Shown: piece by piece, positions 1 through 14,373 of the stretch
Layout: the number at the start of each line of letters is the position of its first letter
Numbering within the stretch: the stretch's first letter is position 1
NCBI GenBank assembly: GCA_003260075.1
Contig: QLIY01000484.1
Span: forward strand, 23,833-87,832
DNA: 64,000 nt
Direction of reading: 5' to 3'
Source: Phallusia mammillata
Lineage: Eukaryota > Chordata > Ascidiacea > Phlebobranchia > Ascidiidae
Notes under the pieces: generated by a model
What the model was told of the DNA's origin: nothing
The model's input: the letters and a program-made list of their open reading frames with translations, nothing else
Database searches by the model: none
Position numbers and translations under genes: made by a program

Positions 1-1629
1 AATGGAAGACCATTTAAACTGATTGAAGATTCAGGATTTCGAAAAATAATTGATCCACTGATTCATGGAATGGGCGGGAAAATTTCGATTAATGCGGAAA
101 ATATACGGAACAAAGTTGCTGACTTAGCCAAGAAAATCAGGAATGACGTAACAAACGAAGTTAAAGGAAGACTTATATCACTAAAGATAGACATTGCAAC
201 AAGGCTGGAGAGATCGATTTTGGGGGTAAACATGCAATTTGTAAAAGAGGGTAAAATTGTTCTTCGTACTTTGGCAATGAAGGAAATAACGCACCGCCAC
301 ACTGGGTCACACATTAAAGGAATGCTTTTGGAAGTTGTAAAGCAGTACGACATACAGTTGGATCAAATTTATAGTGTTACAACTGACAATGGGGCAAACA
401 TGATCAAATCTGTACAACTCCTTGCACAGGAGGAAATACCTATCGCAGGAACATCGCAGTGCTGGTGGGAATCAAGTGGTGATGATGAAGTTGATGTAAG
501 TGATAATGACAGCGACAGCTCAACCACATATAAGATTTACATTGAACTTATAGATAATACATGCTTGTTCGACACACCTGTTCAGCATCCAAAGTTACAT
601 GGAATACGATGTGCTGCACACACATTACAGCTTGCAGTAGAAGACGCAGTAAAGCAAGGGGGTATCCTAAGCATCATAACAAAGGCTCGGGAGTTATGCA
701 AGAAACTAAGAAATCCTTCAATTATGGTAATTTTGAAAAAGTTTCACCTAAACAAGCCTCTACTTGATTGTCCCACCAGATGGCATTCGACTTGCAACAT
801 GCTTGAGCGACTTCTTTCTCTTAAGGAATTTTGCGAAGAAATGGCAGCGTCAAATGATTCCCTTCATTTTCCTGCAAGTGATTGGCAAATTGTGGCTGAA
901 ATTGTTCAGGCATTGCAACCTTCTAAAATTGCAACTAAAAGTCTTCAATCTGAGCAATTAACCTTGGGTGATTTCTATGGTATTTGGCTCAGATGCAAGC
1001 TGGAAACTTCAAAATTAAAAATTACTCAGTTCTCGGAAGTACTTCTAGCCGCTTTGAAAAAACGGGAGAAAAGTTTATTACAAAATGACATCTTCAAAGC
1101 TTGTGTATATCTTGATCCTAGATACAATTTACTTCTAGGTGACGCAGACCAAACCACTGCTAAACGTCACTTGCAGGAGTTATGGAATCATTTACAGGCG
1201 TTGTCAACCAGTAAACCGTTACCCGATTCCACATCTGATGAACAAAATACCTCATCAGGGTCTTCTGGTGCTGATGACGACCTTGATTTGCTATTAAAGG
1301 CCCACGAGTCACAAAAAATGAAAGGACAGGGAAAAATACTACAACCAAAACGTACAAAGGTTATTGGTTCGTATTTGGACTCGCTCCTGCTTGAACCGCG
1401 ACTTGGAAAAAATGCTAGCGTTTTAGCTTATTGGGAGAAAGAGAAAGAAGTGAGACCTGAGCTTTATCGTCTGGCGTCTGTCGTAATGGGTGTTCCGGCT
1501 ACACAAGTCAGCGTTGAAAGAGCATTTTCGTGCTTAAAGTTTGTACTATCTCCTCAACGAGGGAACATGAAAGATACGGTCATCGAAGACATACTACTCA
1601 TAAAAATGAACCACATGTTTAACAAATGA
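1..1629 (+). CDS. hAT transposase, 5' truncated by window edge
   Basis: Catalyses excision and insertion of the hAT element in the nucleus. The frame is open from base 1, before the first ATG at 70, so the protein starts upstream; 542 codons are present. Family landmarks in order: TTDNGANM at about codons 127-134 (acidic catalytic region), CAAHTLQL at about 203 (conserved C..H), CPTRWHSTCNML at about 257-268 (conserved RW block), and from about codon 470 the hATC dimerisation domain with ASVVMG, SVERAFS and LIKMNHM near the C-terminus. The N-terminal BED zinc finger usual for ZBED/hAT proteins would be outside the window. No stop or frameshift interrupts the visible part, so the copy may be recent or still functional. 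An old domesticated hAT gene is an alternative, but the terminal-type repeats downstream argue for a transposon. Confidence 0.92.
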   Translation, partial: NGRPFKLIEDSGFRKIIDPLIHGMGGKISINAENIRNKVADLAKKIRNDVTNEVKGRLISLKIDIATRLERSILGVNMQFVKEGKIVLRTLAMKEITHRHTGSHIKGMLLEVVKQYDIQLDQIYSVTTDNGANMIKSVQLLAQEEIPIAGTSQCWWESSGDDEVDVSDNDSDSSTTYKIYIELIDNTCLFDTPVQHPKLHGIRCAAHTLQLAVEDAVKQGGILSIITKARELCKKLRNPSIMVILKKFHLNKPLLDCPTRWHSTCNMLERLLSLKEFCEEMAASNDSLHFPASDWQIVAEIVQALQPSKIATKSLQSEQLTLGDFYGIWLRCKLETSKLKITQFSEVLLAALKKREKSLLQNDIFKACVYLDPRYNLLLGDADQTTAKRHLQELWNHLQALSTSKPLPDSTSDEQNTSSGSSGADDDLDLLLKAHESQKMKGQGKILQPKRTKVIGSYLDSLLLEPRLGKNASVLAYWEKEKEVRPELYRLASVVMGVPATQVSVERAFSCLKFVLSPQRGNMKDTVIEDILLIKMNHMFNK

Positions 1630-1933
1630 GTAAATAAAAGATTGTTTCTTATTTGGTTTACGTTTTCAAAGCTAGTGTGTCAGCCAGGTAATGTTGAGGA
1701 ATGTAAACGCTGATGTGGTGTACAAACAGAAAGTTGCAATAAAAAAAATATAGTCGGCGATTTAAACCGGTTCAAAAACCGCAAACCGGTTCGGACCGCT
1801 TAATTTGCCGAACCGGAACTGAACCTGAACCCCCAAAATTTTTTTTCGCAAAACCGAACCCGAACCTCTAAGTTCAACAACCAGCGAACCTGAACCGAAC
1901 CTGAACCCGTATGGCAGACGGTTCGACACCCTG
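1..1933 (+). mobile_element. hAT-family DNA transposon, right part (left end outside window)
   Basis: Autonomous cut-and-paste element of the hAT superfamily. It carries the transposase frame (separate entry). After the stop, about 1755-1925 is packed with short accgaacc / aaccggtt motifs in both orientations, typical of hAT subterminal repeats. The likely right terminus is gttcgacaccctg at 1921-1933; read on the other strand it starts CAGGGTGTCGAAC, a hAT-like inverted terminal sequence. The left terminus lies outside the window, so the matching inverted repeat and 8-bp target duplication cannot be confirmed. Seen: coding frame and repeats. Inferred: the exact right end. Confidence 0.75.
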
Positions 1934-2612
1934 ATTTTATCTTTTGATTCAGGACGATTTAACTTTTGCACAGAATTGACAAATATATGGTAAGTAAGCT
2001 GCAGACATTATCATGTATTGGATCGATGCTTTATATTGATATGTTAACAGAAATACAGTTGTCACAATTATCTAGATAAAATGTTCTCTTCTTTGTTTAT
2101 TGGCCGACGGATCGGAACAACACCATAAAACTTTTTTTATTGATGTAAAATAATATACAATATGGTCAAGTAAAAAATGTAAGCAAAGCATATGTAAGTT
2201 AACAGATAGCAACGCGGAGGAATCTGATAACAATAAACTTTAAAAAGGTGTGAAACAATATAAAAGGCAAAAAGAATATGGCTGCAAAATAGAAGCATTT
2301 GGTAATAATTTCAAAATCATCATTGCACAATCGTAAATAGTTTTTGTTTGTTGTGCCGACAACTCATGGGCGTGTTCACAGTATGACACAACATTCATCT
2401 GCTGGAACATCACTGATAGGCTTTCGAATACGTGTTTTCCCTACACTTTTTATGAGGACTTGTCCACTTTTGTCCACTGGTTGTTTTGCCGTTTCAGTCT
2501 CAGCCCGACGATTATCTCCGCCTTTAGGTGATGGGTCTGGGCTGCTATTTAACGTCATGACTTAAAACAATGCAAGCGAAACCTTCGTGTTAGGGTAAAA
2601 TCCACGATTGTT

Positions 2613-2849
2613 TGAGCCTTACAAGCGACCTAGCGTACTTGGTTCCATGCTGCAAAATAAAGTTGGAAACGTTATGTAAACTGCTGCCTTTAACACACAA
2701 AAGGACTCTAAAATTTTATTTGGACACCCCCCCCCCTGAGCCTTACAAGCGACCTAGCGTACTTGGTTCCATGCTGCAAAATAACGTTGGAAACGTTATG
2801 TAAACAGCTGCCTTTAACACACAAAAGGACTCTAAAATTTTATTTGGAC
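2613..2849. repeat. Near-identical 113-bp pair joined by C10
   Basis: Copy 1 is 2613-2725 and copy 2 is 2737-2849. They differ at two clear positions (aaagtt/aacgtt, aactgc/aacagc). Ten C at 2727-2736 lie between them. Best read as two haplotypes joined in tandem by the assembler. Confidence 0.8.
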
Positions 2850-3601
2850 TGCGTTGGCACACACCCTTGTTGAAAAGTACGCAACCTTGTTGTATGACCA
2901 GTGGTTCACAACGTTTATCGACAAATTCCACACTTAACAATTCAAAACATTCCAATTCCTCCCCAATAGACCACTATAGTAGATGCTAACTATAGAAATA
3001 TCTTTTAAAATTGGATCCTTTATCAAAGTAACAGGACATATTCCCAGAGCTAAAGTGTCTATTTACCAACCACATGTAACTTACATCAACATGCTAAATT
3101 GCTCCTCAAAATTGTTCCGAGGTTGGAAACCTGTTTCAGACCCATTGTCCAGCAGAAAATCACACTTTTATTTTAAAAAATGGTGATTTGTTTGTCAAAC
3201 AAGTTTAATGAAATATAATGATTTTTGTAGCAATGGCATTAAAAGTCCACTTGAATAACCACTTTACTGCACTACATACTAACATGCTGTTGGGCTTAAG
3301 ATCCACTAGTTTTACTTTCGATTCTCTACACAAACTGTACATGTTTGGTTCTTTGAATTGGTCAGTCTGTTTTTGTTTCACATTTAGCTTGTTTTCACGC
3401 AGTTTTACTGTACAAAGCTTCACGCTACAGAAAAAAAACGAGCTAAACTGTAGTTCCTGTTTATAGTTTGATCGTAGAACCACTAATTTGTAAACACAGC
3501 CTAATTGCCTGTGTGACATGAAAATATAGTAAACGACCAGTCCTTGTCTGCCGCTCGTCGTACAACCCATTGCGTGCGATATAGACCGAACTTTCGGTCG
3601 G

Positions 3602-3841
3602 TATATAAATAGAGTCTGACTGGTGTATATGTGGTTCGAGTTGCCTGTTGATTCGCTTGAAGCAAAACACGAGTCTTTCGTTGCACGCAATATCGTGTAA
3701 TTTATTCGCAAACCGACCACAACTGCAATCCACTACAACACATTTGGATCGTGAAATATGTCTTTTGTCGCGTTACGACCTAAAGTGCTGAATTTGAAAG
3801 AACGGTTAAATACCGATCCACTTGTCGGTATCAAGCAGTAG
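3602..3841 (+). promoter_or_regulatory. TATA-like box followed by a short ATG frame
   Basis: tatataaata at 3602-3611 is a good TATA box. About 145 bases on, ATG at 3758 opens a 27-codon frame (starting MSFVALRPKVLNLKERL) that ends at TAG 3839-3841, just inside the duplicated region joined by C10. It could be a first exon whose donor is within GTCGGTATC, but I found no continuing exon and do not recognise the peptide. Weak call. Confidence 0.25.
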
Positions 3842-3945
3842 CCTATCCTACAAGGTAGTAGGGTAGCAAATGGAAATATATTCCCCCCCCCCGTCGGTAT
3901 CAAGCAGTAGCCTATCCTACAAGGTAGTAGGGTAGCAAATATATT
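3824..3945. repeat. Near-identical pair joined by C10
   Basis: Copy 1 at 3824-3882 and copy 2 at 3893-3945 both start gtcggtatcaagcagtag. They differ by a short indel (ggaaat). C10 at 3883-3892 lies between. Confidence 0.8.
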
Positions 3946-4229
3946 AAAACAAGCTGCTATGACCAAACAAGCAAGCCTAAATGGGAAGATTTATGTAATG
4001 TAAGGTATGTCGATGAAGGTTAAGCATTTGGAATGTGTATAAGTCTTTTTTTTCGTGGCCGCATAAAATCAACTTTCACAGCAAAATGTCAGTGCTGCCG
4101 ATGTTCTAATTGTGCGCCAAAGTGTGCTCATTTTGCAACATGACACAAGCGCTTACAGCGTAGTTCGCAATCCATTGAGCACTGTTGCACTTCCGCTGGC
4201 ATTCAAACATCACAAAGACATTTTACCCT

Positions 4230-7200
4230 TCACATAACGACACAGCAACTCTTCTTAGCTTTGTCACTGATTGGGTTCTGAGCTTCCTGTCCTCGTGACG
4301 TGGCAGCGGGGTTTTCTGACGTCAGAGGTTCATTTTCAGGTGTGTCACCGTTGTTGATATCCTTCCCAGCAGCAGGTTCTGCGTTTTTCTGTTTTTCTGG
4401 CGACCCTTCAGTTTCGGATTCGGCAGACTTGCCATTTTTGGAATGCTCTTGCTCCTGCGTGTGTGGATCAATGACCGACTGAGCCGAGGTCTCTTTTCCA
4501 CCATTCTGCGATTGTTCCACGACACCTGGATTTGTTTCACCTGTTTCCGCTGAGGCTGCTTCGACAGTTTTCTGAAAGCAAACATAACACAAATGCATGA
4601 TGACGGGACGAATGTTAACCTATGTGGTTTTTACTTTTTCTACATCAGTGTCCCTAGCCCTTTTGTAACATTGGACCCCTAATCTAGCTCCCAATGTAAC
4701 CGTACTTCTATCATAAACTGTACCAAACCTATCAGCAATTGTTTGCAAAGTAGCTTGTTTCGATTTGGCGTCACAAACTCTGCACGATAAATCCAACTGA
4801 GTAACAAAATCCAGACAATATTTTCTCTCGATATTTGATTTTGATACTAACTATTTAAAGTTTGTGGTTCCACCCCACTTTTTAGGTTTATGTGGCAATA
4901 TCGTTTATTAGTTGTTATGTTGTGATTTCCTAATTGCACACCATTACGTGAGCATCATGACACAACGGCTAAGGATAAAAAACAACGTTTACACTGTCAG
5001 ATCGAATGTTTGTGGTGATAATACCAATTCGCATTTAGAATATAGGTAACATTTATCAAAAGTACCACAAGGCAAACTGAAATGCAGCATGAAACATCAA
5101 GCAGGTTGTATAGGAATTAACACACGTCCAGTGACATTAATTAAACACAGCTGTAAGAGAGCTTACCTCCGAAATCAGCTGGGTCGTTTCCTGAGATTCA
5201 TCGCTCATTTCAACGTCTGGGGGAGGCGGTAGATTTGCGTCCTCGACAATAGTCTCATGGACAGGGTCTTCTGGTGGAGGAAGAGGGAATTCATCCTCAG
5301 TCACACTATTGCCCATCTCTTCCACTGGAGGTGGACTTGGTAACTGTTCGCTGGACGCTATATCTTCTGGCGGACTGGGAAAGTCTTCAGGTGGCGATAT
5401 TGTTAATATAGGAGGAGGCGGGGCTGGCATTTCATCGGCAGGTTGCTGTTGTTGTTCGTTGGTTTCTTCCAACGGCGGTGGTGATGGCAAATCCATAGAG
5501 ACCTGACTCTGCATTGCAATATCCACGTTAGCTGGAGGCGGAAGTGGAAGGTCTTCCTCGTGGTCTGTTGACTTTTCGGAATCTTTAAACGGTGTATTAT
5601 CCTTGTTAGTAACATATTCAGTTGCTGGTGGAGACGGAGGGGGATTTTCACTTGTCTGATTACTTTGCTCAACTGGTGTTTCCGCTATTATGTCTGTTGA
5701 CTGTTCAGGTGACTCTAAAGTGTCATTATTGTCACCAACTGTTTCCTCGGAAACTGAAGGGGGCGGGGGAAGGTTTTCATTTGTTTGGTCACATTTTTTT
5801 TCTTGTTCGATTGTTGGTGATGGCGTTTCGGGTTTATCCGAGTGTGGGTCACTCTCCTCTTCCTTTGTATTTGCTGGCAAATTAAGGGGAAGTCCTTCTT
5901 GTCTGTCCACTTTACTCTCTGTAGATTGCTCAACATGGTCCGCGTGCATTTTTGTTTCACCATCGCTGGAAAGTTTTTCGTCATCTTTTGACGCATAGGG
6001 GTCACGTGTGGGACTTTCCTCGATGCACAAAATTGCGTCGTGGATGGCGGATTGGGCTATTTGATTCGCCGCGTCGTCAATCAGTTTTTGTTGGGCGGGG
6101 CTACCTGGCTGTACAGGAGTGTCCTCAGTCTCTGAGATAATCGATTGAACGTCCTCAGCTGTCTCGGGCATCGGCAACTCGATTGTGCCCTCTTTCACAG
6201 ACAGTTGCATTTCTGTTGTTAATTCATTTTCTTGATCAATATCTGATCCCATCTGTGTTGGTTGTGATGAATCGGCAGGTAAAAGATCTTCGGCGTAGGT
6301 CAAGGGCGTGGTAAGAGGCCCATCGTCGTCAATGCGCGAAGGGTTTGTTACATCGTCTTGTGCAATGTCAGATGGCGAAGAAACTTCAGTTTCTGTAATT
6401 GTTGATTGGCAAGTCTCTAACGAAGGCACCACGACAGTTTCTATCGGTGTGTCATCGACGTTAAGCCCTTCGCCATTGTTGTCAGTTCCTGTCACATTGC
6501 TTGAATCATCTTTTTCTTCTGCAAAATGATTTATAATGTCATGTATTTTGAACCATGTGCTGTATACTATACTAGCAAATTCATTTTTATCGATTTTCAA
6601 ATTTATTGATTTTAGTTGATCTAATTTCAACTGTAATTAGTCTTCAAAATCAATACTGTCTTGGAAAATGCAAAAGGGAAACTCCGTAGGCTATATGTAC
6701 TGAAGTTACGTTGCCGTTTCACGTAAAACACCTGGCTTATTAAAGTGGAATGATGTTACATAATTCATGAATCTGTGTGACAATTGATGCCAGAATGCGT
6801 AAACCTTTTTCGATGAATTGTATTCAATAAACGCTAGAATTGGGGTGGCATGTTTTCAGTTCAGTATATAAAACACTTATAATTATAAACTCATTAAATA
6901 GGCGGAAATAACGAAACCATCATACGTAGCGTATACCAAACGTATTAAATGGTAGCACAACCATTAGTGCTATGTTAAGTAGTGAAAACGTTACCGTACG
7001 TTTATTATCCATTGCAATGCTGTTTAGCTGACTCAGTAAGCTTGCCTCCTTCTCAGATATTCCACTCTGTACTTGCAGGGTAATCTCAAATGTCGACAGG
7101 GGCCGATTCGGTTTCGCAACTCTCTGCAAACAAGTTGATATTTCAACAAAACACAACACAATCAAAGTTACTACAGTCGCGTCAGTTCTATGTCTGGACT

Positions 7201-7459
7201 CGCATTCGGAATTCCTCGTACTAAGAGAGGAAATATTGCACCAACATCTGCCACTGAAACGTTTGCAATGCTCGCATCGATCCAGCCTTCCAGATGACTG
7301 TTATCACGATCTGGCGGTACTGTTGCCGAAAGAAAGGCGATCGAAAACCGACAAGTTGGTGAGTAATCCTTTCTTTAAGGAATCCGGCGCAGCGGGAACT
7401 AACAGACTTTAACTGTACGAAAAACACACGAAATGTAAACTTACCGTCCTTGCATCCAT
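4230..7459 (-). CDS. Acidic, proline-rich protein with C-terminal CaaX box, unrecognised
   Basis: Function unknown. Proposed coding exons, in transcript order: 7445-7459, 7242-7412, 7000-7123, 5167-6518, 4230-4571; they sum to 2004 bases (667 residues) in one frame. The start ATG at 7459 gives MDART followed by a strong gtaagt donor. The exons at 7242-7412 and 7000-7123 use weak donors (gtgcaa, gtacgg) and are less certain. The large exon encodes a low-complexity acidic region rich in Glu, Asp, Ser and Thr, with repeated Pro clusters such as NLPPPPS, NPPPSPP and DLPLPPP. The protein ends KKSCCVVM, a CaaX box (Met last suggests farnesylation) with an adjacent Cys that could be palmitoylated, so membrane attachment is inferred. 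The ending resembles small lipidated scaffold proteins such as paralemmin, but no other similarity to them was seen. Confidence 0.7.
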
Positions 7460-8753
7460 CCTGGCGAAGTTGGTCGTTTATTAAAATCCAAAATAGACTA
7501 GTTACATCTTAACAAACAAATAACCTATCCAAAGGCATACAAAAACGTCTGAAACAAAACGCAGTGTGCTATAATAGAAAATTTACAGACGCTATAACCT
7601 TCATAACAATGGCACAATCTGCGAGATAGGCGTAGATAGCATTAGTGCGGCTCTGACCACCCTAAGCTGTGCCACTTCCTTGCCCTACAACGCGTTTCTA
7701 CTGATGATCGGTGCGGGCTGTGTACGTTTTACGCCGCTCTATCTGCACACCGGATTCGCGTGGCACTATATGGGCTTGGCACAGGAGACTGATTAACGGC
7801 ACGACTCCTCGTCAACAGTTTACCCGTGACGTGTGTCCAAGGGTCCGGTGATTTGCACGAGAACTAACATATTTCATCACAATGTACAGTATATACAACT
7901 AAAATTCAAATTGTGTAAACTTTTTTGGACTTTTTGATCCGACGAAAATGTGTTGTTCACATCATTATCCCAAAAGAACACTACAAGAAAAGCAGACTTA
8001 CTGAGTGTTGAGCGCTACTCGAATTTGGGTTTGGTTGGATGTGTATTAATGTAGAACAGGGGTTCCCAACCTGTGGTACGCGTACCACTAGTGGTACGCG
8101 AAGGTTTTTCAGGTGGTACGCGAGTAGCGTCCGTTCTTTTTTCACAAAAACCTGGATTCACAACTTTATCATTTATTTATCTGGTTTTGCTGACCAATTG
8201 GTGGACAGTAAACAAAACAAAATAATTGTGGGTCTTTAGTGTTATTTTAGTAGGCCAATATTATTCTCTTGAATAAAATATAATTCGATCAAATTAGTTG
8301 TTCTGCCAGAAGTGGTACGCGTGGCAGTACAGAGCGTCCAAGTGGTACGAGATCGTAAAAAGGTTGGGAACCCCTGATGTAGAACCACCAGAAGCTGCGC
8401 TATCACGTTTCCAAACTACATAATGTTTAGTCACAGTATTTAGTATAGTGCGTATTTATTAAAGCAACATTTACCGTTTGTATAGTGTAGAAATTTGACA
8501 CAATCAACGTACAATTCCTTAAAACACACAAATGGTACCATATAGATGTGATAACTAAGGCACTGGACAGACGAAAAGCTAAAAAGTGCAAAATACTACA
8601 ACATTTTGAAAATCGACATAGTCAATGTAGATTTTGATACAGCGAAACTGTACTGCATTACGTCAGATGTATGTGCATAAAACACGATGTATAAAAAGGC
8701 ACTATGCGCTAAAAGGGACGGTTCTATGACGACCAAAATGCACGCGACCAATT
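7460..8753. other. Intergenic region with a hAT MITE
   Basis: Lies upstream of the CaaX gene and downstream of the EFCAB7 stop. It contains a complete non-autonomous hAT element at 8057-8376 (separate entry). No other gene or RNA recognised. Confidence 0.5.
8057..8376. mobile_element. Non-autonomous hAT MITE, 320 bp, perfect 8-bp target duplication
   Basis: Starts caggggttcccaacct and ends aggttgggaacccctg, a perfect 16-bp terminal inverted repeat. It is flanked by identical 8-bp duplications atgtagaa at 8049-8056 and 8377-8384. Internal gtggtacgcg motifs repeat near both ends. No coding capacity. Confidence 0.95.
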
Positions 8754-11700
8754 CTAGTCAAAGAGGTCGACTACACTCGAGGTTTTCCTGCTGTTTGACC
8801 GCCTTGATGAGGTAGAAGCCTTGCGGTTTGAGTTGCTTGTTGGGTTGGTAACAGTACAATGGTAAATCCATTCGTCTTGGTTGAGGGGCATTGCGTGATC
8901 GACAAGCTGCAAAGCAAAAATAAGGCAGCGCATTCCAAAGAATAGTTTAACATACAAAACTAGTGTACAGCTAAAGTTGAACAACAACCGAACGCATGGA
9001 AATAGTAATTACTTCCATTCGACTATTAAGGTTGTTACAAAAGCTTTAAATGTGCCGCACATTTTTTGTAAATCTGGTAGTACTGGCATGAAAAACACCC
9101 GAAGTGGGTTTTACTTAACTAACCTGCAACTGCAATTTTATGCTATCCTTAGTAGTTAAGTAATCTAAAACTTTTGTATCAGCGGCAAAAACGTTTTTCC
9201 GCCGTTTCTAAACATCAGTTCACAATAAGCAGTAAGCTGACATACCGTTTTTGAATAGGGCAAAACTTGAATAGGAATGACGTTCTTTCCTTTCAGTGTC
9301 ATACAGTTTTTCGACATTGAACAATCTGCCTGACATCGGATTGTCTGTGCTGTCTGCAACAAAAAAATCAGTAAATACTCCATTGTTTCGTCTTTCATTA
9401 ACCAACAACCGCAAATTTTTACCTTGTTTTCAAGTGCAGTTGATGTTCTAAAATCGCTGGCGTAAATGTACCAAACTAACCCGTCGATGCAGTTCACTCT
9501 GTGGGTGACATTCTTTTGCGCAATGCTGTCCAGAAATCCAGAAGCTATTTCACTGTCCTTGCCAGAACCCAAATGGGAAACCTCTAAACTCGCTTTGCAA
9601 TCTTTTGTGTACACGTTCAGGTGAAACGGACAACCCTACAAAAATGAAACAAGTTGCAACTTTCCACATGATTTGACAACTTCTACATCTGTGTTTGGTA
9701 ACCTTTGACGATATTAAACTACCGTTGTCCCAGAGTAATCATATGTGGACTCAATGTAATTTATTCCAATGAAAACATCATTGAGCCCACTAAAGTTGAT
9801 AAAACACAGTTGATGAATAAAATAAAAATATTTTATAAATGATGAAAGCTGCTATGCTATTTAGTTAAGCAAGTATGTGTTCTCATCTCTCGTAACCAGC
9901 TACACTAATGAGAATTTATAGGTTGAAACAGTGTGCACTGTTTGCAGTTTATCATTTATTGACTCGATGCTTTACATATGTGTTTGTTGTTGTTATTTTT
10001 TTACTATTAACCTGTAACATTTGTGTTTTTTACCTGATCCAGTTGTAAATTACTGTTAAACCCAACGTGCTTCATCATGTCAGCAAACTCTTGTTGAGCT
10101 TCGTCACCATCTTCTTGAGCTTGCATCAGATGCAGCTTAACGAATCCCTCCTTGGTAATTTCATCATTCTCCACTTCCAGATTATCTGCTCCACAAAAAC
10201 ATACACCACTTTTTCATATGTGGCTTAGGCAAAGGATGGCATCTTACCTAGAACAATTTGCCAGGCCTCATCATCCACTTCCTCATCACTGGTCATCATT
10301 TGATACCAATTAAACTCATTTCTGTTGAGAAATCCATTTCCATCTAAGTCACAGATCTGGAATACATCACCTAATGCAGATCTGTTGCAAAAAATATTAA
10401 ATACTTCAGTGTGTAAATATATGTGACATTAGAGTTCCTAGTCCACCTGAAGGCCCGAGAAAGTTGGTATTCGCCATTTTGGTCTTTTCGAGTAAGTTGG
10501 AAGTCTCCTGATATGCCAAGATCCCTGGATTTGAGCCTGCATCCTGTTGTGAATGGAATTACTTTGTAAGTTCCACTTCTTAAATCTCCTCTCCAGTACC
10601 ATTGCTAATGTGTACAATTATATTAGATTGGAAACATTTTGCACAAAACATGCAAAAATAATAATCTTACCTGTTCATCCTTTGATTCAGTGAAGGCGAC
10701 CAGTGTACTCTCATCAGTATTAGACTCTCTGTATATGAAGGCACCAACATCCACATTGGATTTGCGACTCTCTACATATATATATATAAACAACTTTATT
10801 TACGTATTTCAGTGCACACAATGTCTTGTACCCTCACTGCCAGATACAACATATGGTTTGATGGTTAACCACACATTAGAGGCAAATGGCAATTCCAGTT
10901 TGTAAATGTGGCTGACAGTTGTACTGTCTTCTTCAAGATCAGTGAAAAAACATCCTTTGCTGTGGACATGATTCCAGCCCTGCATGAAAATCAAATGCAA
11001 AATATAAACAAAATTTTAAAAATAAAATCGTTTAGTGTACCTTGAGTGTTTTGGGATGGTCATTGGTGGACTTCAAGTTCGGTGCTGACCCTTGAACCCT
11101 GATAGCATCATCAAGTCTTTGCAGTGCCACCTTTTCTTTTCTGGGTGCAACCGCTGATGATGGCCGGGAGGAGGATTGTGAGTTTAGTTTTTCACGAGTG
11201 GTATCTTCAGATTCACTTCGACTCATTGCAGAACCAGGTCTGGCAGTGGAACTTCCTGCAACACAATGTAGAAATCAAAGGTATATGGTAATAAATTCCT
11301 TATGAAATGGATATCTTACGTTTTGTTGGAACCGGCTTTTGAGCTGTGGAATAGGGATCTGTTCGATTTGGAAACATTTTTTGTACATTAAAAGTCTTGC
11401 ATTCGTTTGATGTGGACAAGACCATTGCTGAAAACTGCACAGAGAAAAAACTGATTAATAAATTTGATGGTTGTGATTTTTTATTTACATACACTTTGTG
11501 TTAAAGAAAAAACACAATTTGAATGATTTAAAATGAGAAGTCATTGCCCTATTTTTAATTGTTACCAGAAAAATACCACTGCAAAACAAATTAGCTTTGT
11601 CACATACAAGTAGCACAGATTTATAGTCCAACCTCTTCATAGTCTAGTTTCCCATCTTTGTTGGCATCTGCCATGTCAAGAATTTTCCTTATTTCACTGT

Positions 11701-12396
11701 GTGTCATTTTTTCACCTTTCTGTTAAAAGTTTTACCAATGGTCACATAACGATTACAATTATTTAAAACCATCATATCTTACTGAGGTCAATACTCTGTA
11801 CAGTTCAGATTCAGAAATAAATCCATCACCATTTATATCAATCTTCTTAAAAGCAGTGATCAACTGGTTTTTGCTGGTTGATTTCATTTCTTTTGCAAGT
11901 TTGCAAAATTCTGAAAATGTTACTGCACCTGTTTGAAATACAGTACATTATAATAAAGCAGTTGGCAAAATCAAACATTTTTGGATTGGCTTCTACTCCA
12001 ATTCTACAAAATAGAAAAGATACGCATGGTATTAAAATGGTTTTGCACACCTAGTATTTTAGTGCATTGACATATACTCTAAGGAAAGAATCAAAACAAT
12101 TACCTGCACTTTTGCTCCATATAGAGTTAATTTGTTTTCCTGTGGGGTTTTTACCTGCATATTGGAGTACTGCAACAAAAACATACATTGTAATTTGAGT
12201 TGTAACTCAATGGGGATAAATATGTATGTAATATAACACCTTGTGTCAATTCTTGCCTCGTGTGGATACTTTCATCTGTACTTTCCATAACATTTAAGTA
12301 TGCGGCTTTGTACGCAATATCGTCATCTTGAGTAAACTGCCGCTTACTACTTGCAAAACTTCGTTCGGAAAGTAAGCTACCCTTCCTACTAGACAT
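8754..12396 (-). CDS. EFCAB7: EF-hand calcium-binding domain protein 7
   Basis: Ciliary protein; in vertebrates EFCAB7 works with IQCE to anchor the EVC-EVC2 complex at the ciliary base for Hedgehog signalling. Fourteen coding exons with matching phases: 12240-12396, 12104-12169, 11783-11928, 11633-11719, 11320-11434, 11041-11255, 10832-10979, 10671-10771, 10447-10604, 10248-10381, 10034-10185, 9423-9635, 9246-9353, 8754-8906; 650 residues against about 630 in human. EF-hand loops: DINGDGFISESEL (about 105-117), DANKDGKLDYEEF (about 140-152) and DLDGNGFLNRNEF (about 409-421). The N-terminal AAYLNVMESTDESIHTRQEL and the cysteine-rich C-terminal part after GCPFHLNVYTKDC match the family layout. 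Start is ATG 12396; it faces CAPSL across 811 bp, so the two may share a promoter region. Confidence 0.93.

Positions 12397-14373
<1,977 letters not shown>

Larger units (their letters stand above)
1934..4229. other. Intergenic region with two duplicated joins
   Basis: No convincing gene. The longest frame, minus 3205-3720 (171 codons), has no recognisable domain and lies in AT-rich sequence. The stretch holds two duplicate pairs around C10 runs (separate entries), a TATA-like box with a short ATG frame at 3602-3841, and otherwise nothing I recognise. Confidence 0.5.

Noticed and set aside
3205-3720. 171-codon minus-strand frame
   Set aside because: No domain or signal sequence recognised, AT-rich composition, overlaps a plus-strand TATA-like region; likely chance.
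5309-6529. Plus-strand frames rich in Gly and Ser
   Set aside because: Antisense shadows of the proline/acidic exon of the CaaX-box gene.
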